Assembly (NCBI RefSeq): GCF_003261585.1
Contig: NZ_POVU01000003.1
Span: 124,001 to 188,000 of the forward strand
Source of the DNA: Acinetobacter sp. MB5
GTDB lineage: Bacteria; Pseudomonadota; Gammaproteobacteria; Pseudomonadales; Moraxellaceae
Direction of reading: 5' to 3'
DNA length: 64,000 nt
Part shown: in pieces, positions 8,954 through 19,624 of the stretch
How the letters are laid out: every line of letters begins with the position of its first letter
Numbering within the stretch: the stretch's first letter is position 1
Program-made: the position numbers and the translations under genes
Notes under the pieces: model-generated
What the model saw: the letters and a program-made list of their open reading frames with translations, nothing else
Databases searched by the model: none
Told to the model about the DNA's origin: nothing

Positions 8954-10261
8954 TTAAGCAGATTTCGAATCAATGATTTTCAAATCTGTTTTCTCAACAG
9001 CCACTTGCTGACTTTTATGAATCCGCTCAGCTTTTACTTCGGGCTCAGCTTGATCATTAATCACAGCATCATTAATGATGACTGTACCGACATCTGTACG
9101 ACTCGGTAAATCATACATGGTATCGAGTAAAACATTTTCCAGAATTGAACGCAGACCACGTGCACCCGTATTACGCTCTAGCGCTTTTTTGGCAACAGCG
9201 TGTAATGCAGACTCTTCAAAAACCAAATCTACATTTTCCATATCAAACAAATGTTGATACTGACGTGTTAATGCATTTTTAGGTTCAGTCAAAATCTGGA
9301 TTAAAGCGTGTTCATCTAGTTCATCGAGTGTCGCAATCACAGGTAAACGACCGATAAACTCAGGAATCAGACCGAATTTAACCAAGTCTGTTGCTTCAAC
9401 CTGACGGAACAATTCAGAGACTTTTTTATTGTCATCTTTATTCTTCACTTCAGCATTGAAACCAATTCCACCTTTTTCCTGACGCTGTTGAACGATTTTT
9501 TCGAGTCCAGAGAAAGCACCACCACAAATAAACAAGATATTCGATGTATCAATCTGAATAAATTCTTGTTGTGGGTGTTTACGTCCGCCTTGTGGTGGAA
9601 TTGAAGCAACTGTACCTTCAATCATTTTCAGCAAGGCTTGTTGTACACCTTCGCCTGAAACATCACGCGTAATGGATGGATTTTCAGATTTACGCGTAAT
9701 TTTGTCGATTTCATCGATATAGATAATGCCTTTTTGTGCTTTCTCAACATCATAATCTGCTTTCTGTAAAAGCTTCTGTACGATGTTTTCAACATCTTCA
9801 CCCACATAACCAGCTTCGGTCAGTGTAGTGGCATCTGCCATTGCAAATGGGACATCCAGCAAACGAGCTAAAGTTTGCGCAAGCAAAGTCTTACCTGAAC
9901 CTGTCGGCCCAACCAGCAAGATATTACTTTTGGCAATCTCGATATCATCATGCTTATGACCAGTTTGCGATACTTTAAGACGTTTATAATGATTATAAAC
10001 GGCAACCGATAAGGTTTTTTTCGCAATATCCTGACCAATTACATACTGATCAAGCGCCGCACGAATTTCATGTGGCTTTGGCAAAGGACGACTTGCCCAG
10101 TCACCTGAGTCGACTTGTTGACTGGTTTGCACCAAGTCAAGACATACGTCCACACACTCGTTACAAATGTATGCGTCCTCACCTGCAATCAGTTTCCCGA
10201 CTTCAGACTGCGTTTTACCGCAAAATGAACAATGTTTTTGTCCTTGAGGATGGTTGGACAT
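8954..10261 (-). CDS. clpX: ATP-dependent Clp protease ATP-binding subunit ClpX
   Basis: ClpX is the hexameric AAA+ unfoldase that feeds tagged substrates, including ssrA-tagged chains, into ClpP. The 435-residue protein shows the N-terminal zinc-binding domain (cysteines at 11, 14, 33 and 36), Walker A GPTGSGKT at 118-125, Walker [11 protein letters not shown] at 178-187 and a sensor-2 GARGLR near the C-terminus. The length is slightly above the E. coli form because of a charged C-terminal tail. It follows clpP by 27 bases on the same strand. Its tagging partner ssrA is also in this window. Confidence 0.98.
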   Translation of the reverse strand: MSNHPQGQKHCSFCGKTQSEVGKLIAGEDAYICNECVDVCLDLVQTSQQVDSGDWASRPLPKPHEIRAALDQYVIGQDIAKKTLSVAVYNHYKRLKVSQTGHKHDDIEIAKSNILLVGPTGSGKTLLAQTLARLLDVPFAMADATTLTEAGYVGEDVENIVQKLLQKADYDVEKAQKGIIYIDEIDKITRKSENPSITRDVSGEGVQQALLKMIEGTVASIPPQGGRKHPQQEFIQIDTSNILFICGGAFSGLEKIVQQRQEKGGIGFNAEVKNKDDNKKVSELFRQVEATDLVKFGLIPEFIGRLPVIATLDELDEHALIQILTEPKNALTRQYQHLFDMENVDLVFEESALHAVAKKALERNTGARGLRSILENVLLDTMYDLPSRTDVGTVIINDAVINDQAEPEVKAERIHKSQQVAVEKTDLKIIDSKSA

Positions 10262-10288
10262 ATTTTCTCCAATAAATAATCTTTTACA

Positions 10289-10894
10289 TTATGGACGTTT
10301 AGTTAATACAGCATCAACTAAGCCATACTCTTTGGCAGCTTGTGCAGTCATGAAATTGTCACGATCCGTATCACGTGCAACAGTTTCATAATCTTGACCG
10401 CTATGTTCTGCCATCAAGCGATTTAAACGCTCTTTAATAAACAGAATCTCACGCGCATGAATTTCGATGTCCGATGCCTGACCACGGAAACCACCGAGTG
10501 GTTGGTGAATCATGACACGAGCATTTTCCAAACAATAGCGTTTGCCTTTTGCGCCTGCATTTAACAAGAATGCACCCATAGATGCCGCCTGCCCCATACA
10601 GATTGTTGATACATCTGGTTTAATAAACTGCATTGTATCGTAAATTGCCATACCTGCAGTTACCGAACCACCTGGTGAATTAATATAGAGGTGTATATCT
10701 TTATCTGGGTTCTCTGCTTCTAAAAACAACATCTGAGCAACAATTAAATTTGCCATGTTGTCTTCAACTTCACCCGTTAGGAAAATGACACGCTCACGCA
10801 ATAAACGTGAAAAGATATCAAATGAACGTTCACCACGAGAAGACTGTTCAACTACAACTGGAACTAAAGCATTTTCTATATTTGGAACATACAT
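10289..10894 (-). CDS. clpP: ATP-dependent Clp protease proteolytic subunit
   Basis: ClpP forms the tetradecameric serine protease chamber that works with ClpX or ClpA. The 201-residue length is typical. Catalytic Ser105 sits in [10 protein letters not shown] and His130 in MIHQPLGG; the catalytic Asp lies in the RDTDRDN stretch near 174-180. The oxyanion loop [11 protein letters not shown] is intact. It lies between tig and clpX in the usual gammaproteobacterial order tig-clpP-clpX; the 194-base gap after tig, with a terminator, suggests clpPX also has its own promoter. Confidence 0.98.
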   Translation of the reverse strand: MYVPNIENALVPVVVEQSSRGERSFDIFSRLLRERVIFLTGEVEDNMANLIVAQMLFLEAENPDKDIHLYINSPGGSVTAGMAIYDTMQFIKPDVSTICMGQAASMGAFLLNAGAKGKRYCLENARVMIHQPLGGFRGQASDIEIHAREILFIKERLNRLMAEHSGQDYETVARDTDRDNFMTAQAAKEYGLVDAVLTKRP

Positions 10895-11046
10895 ACGTTT
10901 ATTTATTCCTAAATTTTTATGACTTAAACCTTAACAACAATATGAGGGATAAAAGTCAAAATTGCAAAATTATTCCTTATCTAAATAACAGATAAATAAT
11001 CGGATTACACTGATTATCTACCGTATTAACAATTTTTCTACAGCAT

Positions 11047-11078
11047 AAAAAAAGGCGCAACAAGCGCGCCTTTTTTTA
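11047..11078 (-). terminator. Terminator after tig
   Basis: Stem GGCGC / GCGCC extended by A/T pairs (AAAAGGCGC ... GCGCCTTTT) with flanking A and T runs. It sits between the tig stop and clpP, so part of the transcription may end before clpPX. Confidence 0.8.
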
Positions 11079-11088
11079 TGTCAAAGGA

Positions 11089-12423
11089 TTAACCTTGCTG
11101 ACGTGCTTGTTGTTCTTTCAACAATTCGTCATAAGTTACTGCTTTGTTAGTTACTTTTGCAGAAGCCAAGATGAAATCTACAACTTGATCTTCAAGTACA
11201 ACAGCTTCGATTTGCTGACGTTGTTTTGCATCGGTTTTGAAGTATTCGATCACTTCAGTTGGATCTTCGTAAGAAGAAGCCATATCTTCGATGTAAGCAT
11301 CAACACGTGTTTGATCAACTTCAAGTTTAGCATCAGCCAATACTTTGCTTACCAATACACCAAGTTTAACTGATTTTTCAGCTTGTTCTTTGAACAAATC
11401 ATCTGGTAGCAAGCTAGAGTCAAATGCTTTCGCACCTTGAGCACCAAACTGTTGAGTGAATTGTTGGATCATTTGTTGACGTTGACGGTCAATTTCTTGA
11501 GCAACCATTGCATTTGGAACTTCGATTTCGTTTGCAGCAACTAATGCATCAAATGCAGCAGCTTTAATTTGGTTACGAAGACCATTTTTCACTTCACGTT
11601 CCATGTTTTTACGAACGTCAGCTTTAAGTTTCTCAACACCTTCTTCTTCAGTTAAACCGAAAACTTTTAAGAATTCAGCATCAATTTCAGGAAGTTTTGG
11701 TTTTTCAACTTGTTTTACAGTGATTTTGAACTGAGCTTGTTTACCAGCAAGGTTTTCAGCTTGGTAGTCTTCAGGGAAAGTAACGTCAATCACTTTCTCT
11801 TCACCAGCTTTCATGCCAACGATGCCATCTTCAAAACCAGGAATCATGCGACCAGAACCTAAAACAAGTTTAAAGTCTTGTGCAGAACCGCCTTCGAAAA
11901 TTTCACCTTCAATTGAACCTTCAAAATCGAAAGTCACTTGCATGTCTTTTTTCGCCATGCCTTTAGTCACAGCCCAAGTTTGACGTTGTTTTTGCAAGTT
12001 TTCGATCATGACATCAACGTCTTTGTCGTTGATTTCAGTTGTTTTACGTTCAACTTCTAGAGCATCAAACGCGTTTACTTCAACTTCAGGATAAACTTCA
12101 ACAGTCGCTTCGAAAACTAAAGCATCATCTTTGTTTTCAACTTTTTCAATGTTAGGCATACCTACAGCATTGATTTTTTCTTGTTGAATTGCTTCAAATA
12201 CTGTATCGCGAATGATGTCATTTACAACTTCTTGATAAATGCCCGCGCCATATTCACGGCGTACAACATTTACAGGTACTTTACCTGGACGGAAGCCGTT
12301 GATTTTCGCAGTTTTGGCAGTGCGTTTTAAGCGAGCTTCGAATTGCTCGTTAACACGGCTCGTCGGTACAGATACATTTAAACGACGGGCAACGCCCGAA
12401 ACCGCTTCAGTCGTTACTTGCAT
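11089..12423 (-). CDS. tig: Trigger factor (ribosome-associated chaperone, prolyl isomerase)
   Basis: Trigger factor binds the ribosome exit tunnel, shields nascent chains and catalyses prolyl isomerisation. The 444-residue protein has the N-terminal ribosome-binding domain with the signature NGFRPGKVP (about 42-50), the FKBP-type PPIase domain (about 150-245) and the C-terminal chaperone arms. Length and domain order are normal. It is upstream of clpP-clpX on the same strand. Confidence 0.97.
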   Translation of the reverse strand: MQVTTEAVSGVARRLNVSVPTSRVNEQFEARLKRTAKTAKINGFRPGKVPVNVVRREYGAGIYQEVVNDIIRDTVFEAIQQEKINAVGMPNIEKVENKDDALVFEATVEVYPEVEVNAFDALEVERKTTEINDKDVDVMIENLQKQRQTWAVTKGMAKKDMQVTFDFEGSIEGEIFEGGSAQDFKLVLGSGRMIPGFEDGIVGMKAGEEKVIDVTFPEDYQAENLAGKQAQFKITVKQVEKPKLPEIDAEFLKVFGLTEEEGVEKLKADVRKNMEREVKNGLRNQIKAAAFDALVAANEIEVPNAMVAQEIDRQRQQMIQQFTQQFGAQGAKAFDSSLLPDDLFKEQAEKSVKLGVLVSKVLADAKLEVDQTRVDAYIEDMASSYEDPTEVIEYFKTDAKQRQQIEAVVLEDQVVDFILASAKVTNKAVTYDELLKEQQARQQG

Positions 12424-12738
12424 GGCTTCCTCAATATCTAGTTAGTAGTAGCAAATTTTTAAAGTCGCCTATTATAAGCCATCATGACACGATATACAAA
12501 ATTTGGTTCGAGATTATTTTAGCATCATCTTCTATTTTTCACTTTTTTAGTCTATTTAACGAAGAGCATCTGCAAATCTGATGGCTCAAAAAATTAATCT
12601 ATGCTTAAAAATGATAAAAAATTAGTAAATCTCTTCTTATGAATCATATAAATCTCTTAAAGTGCAACGCTTTTGCATCACAATTTACAATCTGCCTGAC
12701 TAAACTGCTACTTTGGAGACTTTCTTTGGTGAAAAATT
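12424..12738. other. Intergenic region between tig and a small ORF
   Basis: This 315-base AT-rich stretch lies upstream of both the minus-strand tig gene and the plus-strand 65-codon gene, so it must hold both promoters. I see no ORF, RNA gene or clear palindrome in it. Confidence 0.5.
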
Positions 12739-12936
12739 ATGAGTATTTTAGACGAAGTTGGAAAAATTGCAGGAGCAATAATTACAGAACAAGGTGTTGA
12801 TAAGCTTGACCCAGATGCCAACCTTCTTGAAAAGGCCGCAAGTGTAATTGCAGGTTATGAAGCTGCAAAAATCGCAGAAAACAAGTTAGAAGATCAGGAT
12901 GAAAATGAACAACAAGCATCCGATGATCAATCTTGA
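12739..12936 (+). CDS. Small acidic hypothetical protein
   Basis: A 65-codon ORF with an ATG start (MSILDEVGKIAGAII). The product is predicted soluble: a helical, alanine-rich middle (KAASVIAGYEAAKIAENK) and a very acidic, glutamine-rich tail. No signal peptide or membrane segment. It stands alone between tig and the siderophore receptor gene. I do not recognise the family. Codon use looks natural and it has no competing gene, so it is probably real. Confidence 0.6.
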   Translation: MSILDEVGKIAGAIITEQGVDKLDPDANLLEKAASVIAGYEAAKIAENKLEDQDENEQQASDDQS

Positions 12937-13328
12937 TTCTTTATCATATTAAATGAGTTACAAATGGCATAAGTTAAGTTTTATTTATTCAAAGCTAATG
13001 AGTTTTCACTTTCAGATATGCAAGCTAAAGTCTCAGATTTTTTACAGCTTTAGCTTGCCATAATATACTTCATTCCAAAGAGCATCTCTTAAATGCAATT
13101 TATAGACTTATAAAATACAATTCATAAAAACAATTATTAATTAAAAATTAATCAAATTATTAAATAATTATCAATTTCAATATCTTATGAATTTTTGTAA
13201 TCTTATGTATCTAATTTTACACATTTAAACCTATATTTTAATTGTAAAATCCGATCAATAGAGACTACTATTATAAACAAGAATCATTATTATTTTGCAT
13301 ATCTTTACAAATACACATCCACACCATC
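12937..13328. other. AT-rich regulatory region upstream of the siderophore receptor
   Basis: A 392-base gene-free stretch. Its right end holds a candidate Fur box (13273-13291). A second weaker AT-rich match to the Fur consensus (10 of 19) lies at 13154-13172. No ORF or terminator is convincing here. Confidence 0.5.
13273..13291 (+). promoter_or_regulatory. Candidate Fur box upstream of piuA
   Basis: Aligned to the 19-base Fur consensus GATAATGATAATCATTATC this site matches 12 of 19, including nine consecutive bases AATCATTAT. It lies about 38 bases before the receptor ATG, where a repressor would cover the promoter. Iron repression is the expected control for this gene family. Confidence 0.5.
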
Positions 13329-15548
13329 ATGTCATTTATTCGAACTCGTAAAAAACTGGTTTCATCCGCAATTGTTTCATCACTTTCGCTAATGACAACT
13401 GCGACAGCAATTGCGGCCGATGACACTGCAGAGTTGCCAACGATTTACAGCCATGCTTCAACCACTGACAGCTTTAAAGTCGACAAATCTGCAAACAAAA
13501 AATATGTTGCGCCTCTACTCGATACACCAAAATCAGTTGCAGTTATTTCACAAAAATTACTACAAGAAACGAATTCGAATACCCTTCTACAAGCACTTGC
13601 CAATGAGCCTGGCATTACCCTAGGTGCTGGTGAAGGCGGCACACCATTTACCGATATGCCATATATTCGTGGTTATAGCAGCCAAAGTTCGATTTATGTG
13701 GATGGTGTACGTAATTCAACTTCGCAGAATCGTGACATGTTTGCGATTGAACAAGTTGAAATTACAAAAGGCTCTAGCTCAGCGATTTCTGGTGGTGGTG
13801 GTGTTGGTGGTAGTATCAACATGATTACCAAAGTGGCGCATCAAGGCGATAAATACCAAGGCTCGATTCAAAGCGGCACAGATAATTACCGTCATATTAT
13901 GCTCGATGCAAATAAAGACTTTGGTAATGGTGTTGCAGGTCGTGTAGTCGTCATGGGACACCAAAATGATAAACCAGGTTCAAGTGACGGTGCTGAATAC
14001 AATCGTGTCGGGATTGCACCAAGTATTGCATGGGGTCTAGGTACAGCAACACGTGGCACACTCAGCTATTACTATTTACAAAGTTATGATGAACCAGATT
14101 CAGGTATTCCATTTGCAACGACAGGCGGTAAACCAATCTATGTGAAACAAGGCACATACTATGGTTGGAAAAACCGTGATTTTGACAAGCGTGAAAACCA
14201 CATTGGAACGTTCAAACTTGAACATGATTTCAATGATAATTTAACGCTCTCAAATACTGCGTCATATACAAAATCTAAAACGGATTATGTCTATACCAAC
14301 CCAGATGACTCTAAAGGTAACATTGCTGCATATGGCACAATTTCTCGTCGTGCTTTAAGTCGTATTGTCGATACCGATGCAATCAATGATCAGTTGGCTT
14401 TAACTGGAAAATTCAATACAGGTCGCTTAAAGCACTCATTTAATGTGGGTACTGAGTGGAGCTATCAAGCATCTCAACAAGGTGTACATACCTTTACCAA
14501 TAGTCAAGGTACAACATCAACTGTTCATAGCACCAATTGTTCTCCAACAACCAGCAATATTGGTGGCTGGTGTACCTCAGTGACTAACCCAACTAATGGT
14601 TTATACACAGATACACTGGGTACAATTAAAAACCAGTACACTACGCGTAGCACCACAGCTTCTGTCTATGCATTGGATAGCATTGAATTTACACCACAAT
14701 GGTTACTCAATTTGGGGGCACGTTGGGATCAGTTTGATACGCAGCGCAAATACTATAAAGATGTGACTAGTGGTAGTACAACTACAGCTGCTGGTACAGT
14801 CATTGAAAGCGATTCCAACTTCTTCTCGTATCAAGTTGGCTTAGTCTTTAAACCAACAGAAAACGGCAGCATCTATGCAAGTTTTGCAACCTCTGCGAAC
14901 CCTGTTGGGGTTGACCAAGGTGACGGCTCAGACTCTGTTTCAGCAAGTTATGATGATCTAAAACCAGAAAAAGCACGTACTGCTGAGTTAGGTACGAAAT
15001 GGGATTTGTTTAACAGCCGTGCAAATATCACTGCTGCGATATTCCGTACTGAAAAACAAAATACCCGTGTTTTAACTGATGCAAGCACCTATTCAAACGT
15101 CGGTAGCAGCCGTGTGAATGGTTTTGAATTTGATATCAAAGGTCAAATCACTGACAAATGGGATATGTCTGCTGGATATAGTTACTTAGACAGCAAGTTG
15201 ACAAAGTCTGCTTATAACGCGACTACAGCTGTTGGCAAGCAATTACCATTTGTTGCAAAAAATAGTGCAACACTTTGGACAACTTATAAAGTGCTACCAA
15301 AACTCACGATTGGTGCTGGCGCACAATATAAAGATAAAGTTTATGCCAACATTACAAGCAACAAGTACTTGCCTGCTTATACTATCTATAACGCAATGGC
15401 AAAATACGATGTAAACAAGAATGTGAACATTCAGTTGAATATCAACAACATCAGCAATAAACGCTACTTCACTTCTGCTCATGCAGCCCACTATGCTATT
15501 GAGGGCGATGGACGTAATGCTGTACTTGCCATTAACTTTAAATACTAA
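13329..15548 (+). CDS. piuA: TonB-dependent siderophore receptor (PiuA/Fiu type)
   Basis: An outer-membrane receptor that imports ferric catecholate-type siderophores using TonB energy. The 739-residue precursor has a signal peptide of about 29 residues (SLMTTATAIAA), a plug domain (about 60-165) with TPKSVAVISQKLLQE and the conserved YIRGYSSQSSIYVDGVR, a GGGGVGGSINM segment, and a C-terminal 22-strand barrel ending in Phe-Lys-Tyr. A candidate Fur box precedes it. It is followed by piuC; this piuA-piuC pairing is known in Pseudomonas and Acinetobacter, where such receptors also admit siderophore-conjugated beta-lactams. The exact siderophore is not readable. Confidence 0.88.
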   Translation: MSFIRTRKKLVSSAIVSSLSLMTTATAIAADDTAELPTIYSHASTTDSFKVDKSANKKYVAPLLDTPKSVAVISQKLLQETNSNTLLQALANEPGITLGAGEGGTPFTDMPYIRGYSSQSSIYVDGVRNSTSQNRDMFAIEQVEITKGSSSAISGGGGVGGSINMITKVAHQGDKYQGSIQSGTDNYRHIMLDANKDFGNGVAGRVVVMGHQNDKPGSSDGAEYNRVGIAPSIAWGLGTATRGTLSYYYLQSYDEPDSGIPFATTGGKPIYVKQGTYYGWKNRDFDKRENHIGTFKLEHDFNDNLTLSNTASYTKSKTDYVYTNPDDSKGNIAAYGTISRRALSRIVDTDAINDQLALTGKFNTGRLKHSFNVGTEWSYQASQQGVHTFTNSQGTTSTVHSTNCSPTTSNIGGWCTSVTNPTNGLYTDTLGTIKNQYTTRSTTASVYALDSIEFTPQWLLNLGARWDQFDTQRKYYKDVTSGSTTTAAGTVIESDSNFFSYQVGLVFKPTENGSIYASFATSANPVGVDQGDGSDSVSASYDDLKPEKARTAELGTKWDLFNSRANITAAIFRTEKQNTRVLTDASTYSNVGSSRVNGFEFDIKGQITDKWDMSAGYSYLDSKLTKSAYNATTAVGKQLPFVAKNSATLWTTYKVLPKLTIGAGAQYKDKVYANITSNKYLPAYTIYNAMAKYDVNKNVNIQLNINNISNKRYFTSAHAAHYAIEGDGRNAVLAINFKY

Positions 15549-15565
15549 TTTAGACGTGTAATTTC

Positions 15566-15605
15566 AGACCATTTCTTGTGTACACTGGAAATGGTCTTTT
15601 TTATT
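15566..15605 (+). terminator. Terminator after piuA
   Basis: Stem AGACCATTTC / GAAATGGTCT with a 14-base loop and a T run. piuC starts 24 bases later, so the hairpin may partly uncouple the two genes. Confidence 0.8.
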
Positions 15606-15628
15606 TTTGAACAACGTATCGAGTTATT

Positions 15629-16312
15629 ATGATTCATCATATTCCAAACGTCTTATCAAAAGAAGAAGTCGCAGAATTTCGTCGTCTGATGGAAACTGCC
15701 AACTGGGTCGGTGGTAAAGTGACTGCGGGCACGCTATCCGCATCCGTTAAACAAAATCAGCAACTTTCAGAACAAGATCCACTGACGCATGCTTTAAGTG
15801 AACGCGTCATTCAAGCCATTTGGAAAAATCCAGTTTTCCAGTCAGCAGCTCTTCCACACCAGATTATCCCCCCTCTTTTTAACCGCTATGATGAAAGTGA
15901 AACCTTTGGCTTTCATGTCGATAATTCAATTCGCTTGATTCGTGGCACCAGCCAGCAAATTCGCACGGATTTGTCTTGCACGCTGTTTTTAAGTGAACCT
16001 GAAGAATACGATGGTGGCGATTTAGTGATCGAAGATACCTATGGTTATCACGAAGTCAAGTTACCTGCGGGAGATGTCGTGCTTTATCCGTCAACCAGCT
16101 TGCACGAAGTCAGCACCATTAGCCGAGGCACACGCTTTGCTTCATTTTTCTGGGTTCAAAGTCTGATTCGCGAAGACAGCAAACGCCATTTATTGTTCAA
16201 TCTGGATGAAAGCATCCGTAATCTGCGTGCTGCACATGGCGATGCTTACCCAGAGGTTATGAAGCTGACCAACACCTACCACAACCTGATTCGCATGTGG
16301 GCGGAACTATAA
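15629..16312 (+). CDS. piuC: Fe(II)/2-oxoglutarate-dependent PKHD-type hydroxylase
   Basis: A 227-residue non-haem iron dioxygenase of the PiuC/YbiX family. The HxD...H metal triad is visible as His96 and Asp98 in GFHVDNS and His159 in SLHEV; Arg169 in SRGTRFASFF should bind the 2-oxoglutarate carboxylate. Length is normal for the family. It sits directly after a siderophore receptor, the usual context, and a role in iron or siderophore handling is inferred; the true substrate of the family is not settled. It has its own strong downstream hairpin terminator. Confidence 0.92.
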   Translation: MIHHIPNVLSKEEVAEFRRLMETANWVGGKVTAGTLSASVKQNQQLSEQDPLTHALSERVIQAIWKNPVFQSAALPHQIIPPLFNRYDESETFGFHVDNSIRLIRGTSQQIRTDLSCTLFLSEPEEYDGGDLVIEDTYGYHEVKLPAGDVVLYPSTSLHEVSTISRGTRFASFFWVQSLIREDSKRHLLFNLDESIRNLRAAHGDAYPEVMKLTNTYHNLIRMWAEL

Positions 16313-16322
16313 AACCACTTTA

Positions 16323-16369
16323 CTAATTTCCCGAAAATATCTTCGGATCACTTTGGGAAATTAGTTTTT
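16323..16369 (+). terminator. Terminator after piuC
   Basis: Ten-base perfect arms CTAATTTCCC (16323-16332) and GGGAAATTAG (16355-16364), followed by a T-rich stretch. Confidence 0.82.
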
Positions 16370-16495
16370 ATTTGCATTTTAAGACCAATAAATAGAAAAA
16401 TTTTCCAAACCCTGTACAAAAAATGCAAAAAACGAAAAATATTTTTTATTGTGCAGGATTATAATGATCTTATTGAGTAATGTACCCGAGGTATT

Positions 16496-16558
16496 ATGCC
16501 AATGTTATTTGCGATAGCATCTGCCCTGTGGTTTGAACTGCGCTTTGCGCGCACATAA
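16496..16558 (+). CDS. Candidate leuA leader peptide (20 residues)
   Basis: A short ORF reading MPMLFAIASALWFELRFART and ending in TAA. It is preceded by a CGAGG Shine-Dalgarno-like run five bases before ATG. It lies 124 bases upstream of the leuA start and has three Leu codons (positions 4, 11, 15) and three Phe codons, but no run of Leu codons as in classical leucine attenuators. Downstream sequence can form mutually exclusive hairpins (16573-16598). A regulatory role is inferred from position; the other reading would be a chance ORF. Confidence 0.5.
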   Translation: MPMLFAIASALWFELRFART

Positions 16559-16572
16559 ATTTTATTTGCTCA

Positions 16573-16659
16573 TTCAGTGCAAAAACTGAAACACAGTTGA
16601 ATTCACTTCGTTTAGACACAAAATAATATAGTAGATTGCCCAATTACCCCTCGGCACTG
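16573..16659 (+). promoter_or_regulatory. Candidate alternating hairpins in the leuA leader
   Basis: Three pairings compete: TTCAGT 16573-16578 with ACTGAA 16585-16590; AACTG 16584-16588 with CAGTT 16594-16598; and CAGTGC 16575-16580 with GCACTG 16654-16659, the last ending about nine bases before the leuA Shine-Dalgarno. There is no U tract, so any control would be translational or Rho-linked rather than an intrinsic terminator. Confidence 0.35.
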
Positions 16660-16682
16660 CTGCTATGCAAGGAGCTATCCCC

Positions 16683-18380
16683 ATGATGTTGGCTGACCCA
16701 AGCAAAAAATACCGTCGTATGTACCAGCGCGTCGATTTACCCGATCGCCAATGGCCAAATAAGGAAATTACCCAAGCACCTATTTGGATGAGTACCGACC
16801 TTCGTGACGGCAACCAAGCGATTTTTGAGCCAATGGATATGGAGCAAAAATTCAAGATGTTCCAGATGTTGGTGAAAATTGGCTTCAAACATATTGAAAT
16901 CGGCTTCCCGTCTGCATCGCAAATTGACTTCGACTTCACACGTAAATTGATTGAAGAAGGTCATATTCCTGAAGATGTCTATATTGAAGTTTTGGTTCAA
17001 GCACGTGACCATTTGATTCAACGTACTTTTGAAGCGCTTGAAGGTGCAAAACGTGCCATCGTACATATTTACAATTCAAACTCACCAACATTCCGTAACA
17101 AAGTTTTAAATGTTGATATTGCTGGTGCAAAACAACTTGCAATCAATGCTGCTGAAAAAGTCAAAGAATATGCAGCAAAACAACCAGAAACCGAGTGGAT
17201 CTTCCAATACAGTCCAGAATGCTTCTCTGCAACTGAATTGGAAGTCGCGAAAGATGTGTGTGACGCTGTGACCGAAATCTGGGATGCTCGCCCAGACAAT
17301 AAGGTGATTTTAAACTTACCTGCAACTGTTGAAGTCTCTACACCGAATGTCTATGCAGACCAAATTGAATGGATGCATCGCAACATTGCACGTCGTGATG
17401 GCATATTAATCTCAGTTCACTGTCACAATGACCGTGGCTGCGGTATCGCGGCATCTGAACTTGCGATTATGGCAGGTGCAGATCGTGTTGAAGGTTGTGT
17501 CTTTGGTAATGGTGAACGTACAGGTAACGTCGATGTCGCTGCAATTGCCTTGAACATGTACACCCAAGGTGTTGCGCCAAACTTGGACTTCTCAAACATC
17601 AACGAAATTATTGCAACTGTTGAAGAATGTACAGGTTTACCAATTCATCCACGCCACCCATATGCAGGTGACTTGGTCTTCACTGCATTCTCAGGTTCAC
17701 ACCAAGATGCGATTAAAAAAGGCTTTGAACACCAGAAAAATGAAGAAATCTGGGATATGCCATACCTGCCAATCGATCCAAAAGACTTGGGTCGTGACTA
17801 TGATGCTGTGATTCGTGTCAACAGTCAGTCGGGTAAAGGTGGTATTTCATACTTACTTGAATCTAACTACAACGTCGTTTTACCACGTCGCTTGCAAATT
17901 GAATTTAGCCAGATTGTTCAACAACATACCGATGCAACGGCTAAAGAAATTTCAGCAACTGAAATCTGGACATTGTTCAAAGATACTTATGTTGCGATTA
18001 AAGACAAAAACTATAGTGCGAAAAACTATAAATTGTCCGATGAAAATGGCAACCAAATCATTGAGCTTGAAATCGAGATTGACGGTGAAACCCAAAACTT
18101 GCGCGGTGAAGGTAACGGCCCAATTTCCGCTATCTTGAATGCACTTCAATTGCCAATTGATGTCTTGAACTATGAAGAACGCAGTATTGGTACTGGTGCC
18201 AATGCCAAAGCATTAGCCTTGGTTGAGCTTCAAGTCAAAGGCACAGGCAAAAGCGCATTTGGTGCTGGCGTACACGACAACATTGTGACGTCCTCAATCG
18301 AAGCCATCATTGCATGTACCAACCGTCTTATTGAACAAGACTTGTTAAGTACAACAGATATTATTTCTGAAGCCGTTTAA
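16683..18380 (+). CDS. leuA: 2-isopropylmalate synthase
   Basis: LeuA condenses acetyl-CoA with 2-oxoisovalerate, the first committed step of leucine synthesis. The 565-residue protein is of the long class. DLRDGNQA (about 39-46) is the HMGL-like active-site opening, and HCHNDRGCG near 240 carries the metal-binding HxH; the C-terminal LeuA dimer/regulatory domain (about 430-560) should bind leucine for feedback inhibition. I chose ATG 16683 rather than the upstream in-frame start at 16665 because AAGGAG lies eight bases before 16683. A candidate leader peptide and alternating hairpins precede the gene. Confidence 0.95.
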   Translation: MMLADPSKKYRRMYQRVDLPDRQWPNKEITQAPIWMSTDLRDGNQAIFEPMDMEQKFKMFQMLVKIGFKHIEIGFPSASQIDFDFTRKLIEEGHIPEDVYIEVLVQARDHLIQRTFEALEGAKRAIVHIYNSNSPTFRNKVLNVDIAGAKQLAINAAEKVKEYAAKQPETEWIFQYSPECFSATELEVAKDVCDAVTEIWDARPDNKVILNLPATVEVSTPNVYADQIEWMHRNIARRDGILISVHCHNDRGCGIAASELAIMAGADRVEGCVFGNGERTGNVDVAAIALNMYTQGVAPNLDFSNINEIIATVEECTGLPIHPRHPYAGDLVFTAFSGSHQDAIKKGFEHQKNEEIWDMPYLPIDPKDLGRDYDAVIRVNSQSGKGGISYLLESNYNVVLPRRLQIEFSQIVQQHTDATAKEISATEIWTLFKDTYVAIKDKNYSAKNYKLSDENGNQIIELEIEIDGETQNLRGEGNGPISAILNALQLPIDVLNYEERSIGTGANAKALALVELQVKGTGKSAFGAGVHDNIVTSSIEAIIACTNRLIEQDLLSTTDIISEAV

Positions 18381-18397
18381 TCTTAAAAAAACATTTT

Positions 18398-18432
18398 AAA
18401 AGGATACCCAAGTTGGTATCCTTTTCTTTTTT
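18398..18432 (+). terminator. Terminator after leuA
   Basis: Stem AAAAGGATACC / GGTATCCTTTT with a six-base loop and T-rich tail. It covers the upstream start candidate at 18413 for metX, which argues for the later start. Confidence 0.88.
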
Positions 18433-18463
18433 AGAATTCCAAAATATAAGGCGATTTCTACTC

Positions 18464-19624
18464 GTGTCTTTTTCAGCTGACTCCGTGGGATTGGTCGTCC
18501 CGCAAAAGTACCAATTCGAACAGCCCCTTGAACTGGAATGCGGTCGAGTCCTACCTCGTTTTGACCTGATGGTTGAAACTTATGGCACATTAAATGCGGA
18601 AAAATCCAATGCAATTTTGATTTGCCATGCGCTCTCTGGTCATCACCATGCTGCTGGTTATCACCATGAAGATGATAAAAAAGCAGGCTGGTGGGATGCC
18701 TGTATTGGCCCAGGTAAAGCGATTGATACCAACAAATTCTTTGTGGTTGCACTGAATAATATTGGTGGCTGTAGCGGCTCAACAGGCCCAACTTCACCAA
18801 ACCCAGAAAATGATAATCTGCCTTACGGCCCAGACTTCCCCCTTGTCACGGTTCGAGATTGGGTCAAGACTCAAGCCATGCTTTCTGACCAATTGGGTAT
18901 TTCAGTTTGGTATGCCATCATCGGTGGCTCTTTAGGTGGCATGCAGGCATTACAATGGTCTGTTGATTATCCCGATCGCCTTAAAAACTGCGTAATTATT
19001 GCCAGTGCACCCAAACTTTCAGCACAAAATATTGCCTTTAACGAAGTTGCCCGCCAGTCGATTTTATCTGATCCAGATTTTCACGATGGTCGCTATTTAG
19101 AGCATGACAGTTATCCAAAACGCGGTTTGATTTTGGCACGTATGGTCGGTCATATCACCTATTTGTCTGAAGAAGCCATGAAACAAAAATTTGGACGTGA
19201 CCTCAAATCAGGCAAGTTCATGTATGGTTTCGATGTCGAATTTCAGGTTGAAAGCTATTTGCGCTATCAAGGCGAGCAATTTAGCCGTAATTTCGATGCC
19301 AACACCTATTTGATTATGACCAAAGCATTGGATTATTTCGATCCATCTCGCGAATATGAGCTATCACTCACCAAAGCCATGGCAAATACCAAATGCCGTT
19401 TCTTGGTCGTATCATTTACCACGGACTGGCGATTTAGCCCTGAGCGCTCACAAGAAATTGTCAATGCCTTGATCAGTAGTCATAAACCTGTGAGCTATCT
19501 TGATATTGAAGCTGAACAGGGTCATGACTCATTTTTATTCCCGATTCCACTCTATGTCAAAGCACTTAGAGCATTCTTAGGTGGTGAAGAACACCTTGCA
19601 AGTACGCCACAGGAGACCGTGTAA
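18464..19624 (+). CDS. metX: Homoserine O-acyltransferase
   Basis: MetX acylates L-homoserine (with acetyl-CoA or succinyl-CoA) in methionine synthesis. The 386-residue alpha/beta hydrolase-fold protein shows the nucleophile elbow [12 protein letters not shown] with Ser156, Asp in [12 protein letters not shown] near 318 and His in EQGHDSF near 351. Which acyl donor is used is not safely readable, though many gammaproteobacterial MetX proteins use succinyl-CoA. The start is GTG 18464; the longer in-frame start at 18413 lies inside the leuA terminator stem. metW overlaps its stop by one base, giving the usual metX-metW operon. Confidence 0.95.
   Translation: MSFSADSVGLVVPQKYQFEQPLELECGRVLPRFDLMVETYGTLNAEKSNAILICHALSGHHHAAGYHHEDDKKAGWWDACIGPGKAIDTNKFFVVALNNIGGCSGSTGPTSPNPENDNLPYGPDFPLVTVRDWVKTQAMLSDQLGISVWYAIIGGSLGGMQALQWSVDYPDRLKNCVIIASAPKLSAQNIAFNEVARQSILSDPDFHDGRYLEHDSYPKRGLILARMVGHITYLSEEAMKQKFGRDLKSGKFMYGFDVEFQVESYLRYQGEQFSRNFDANTYLIMTKALDYFDPSREYELSLTKAMANTKCRFLVVSFTTDWRFSPERSQEIVNALISSHKPVSYLDIEAEQGHDSFLFPIPLYVKALRAFLGGEEHLASTPQETV

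Noticed and set aside
12239..12445. Plus-strand ORF over the start of tig
   Set aside because: It is a shadow of the strongly conserved trigger-factor N-terminus on the other strand.
18413..18463. Upstream ATG extension of metX
   Set aside because: The ATG lies inside the leuA terminator stem and the added residues are not part of the conserved MetX start.
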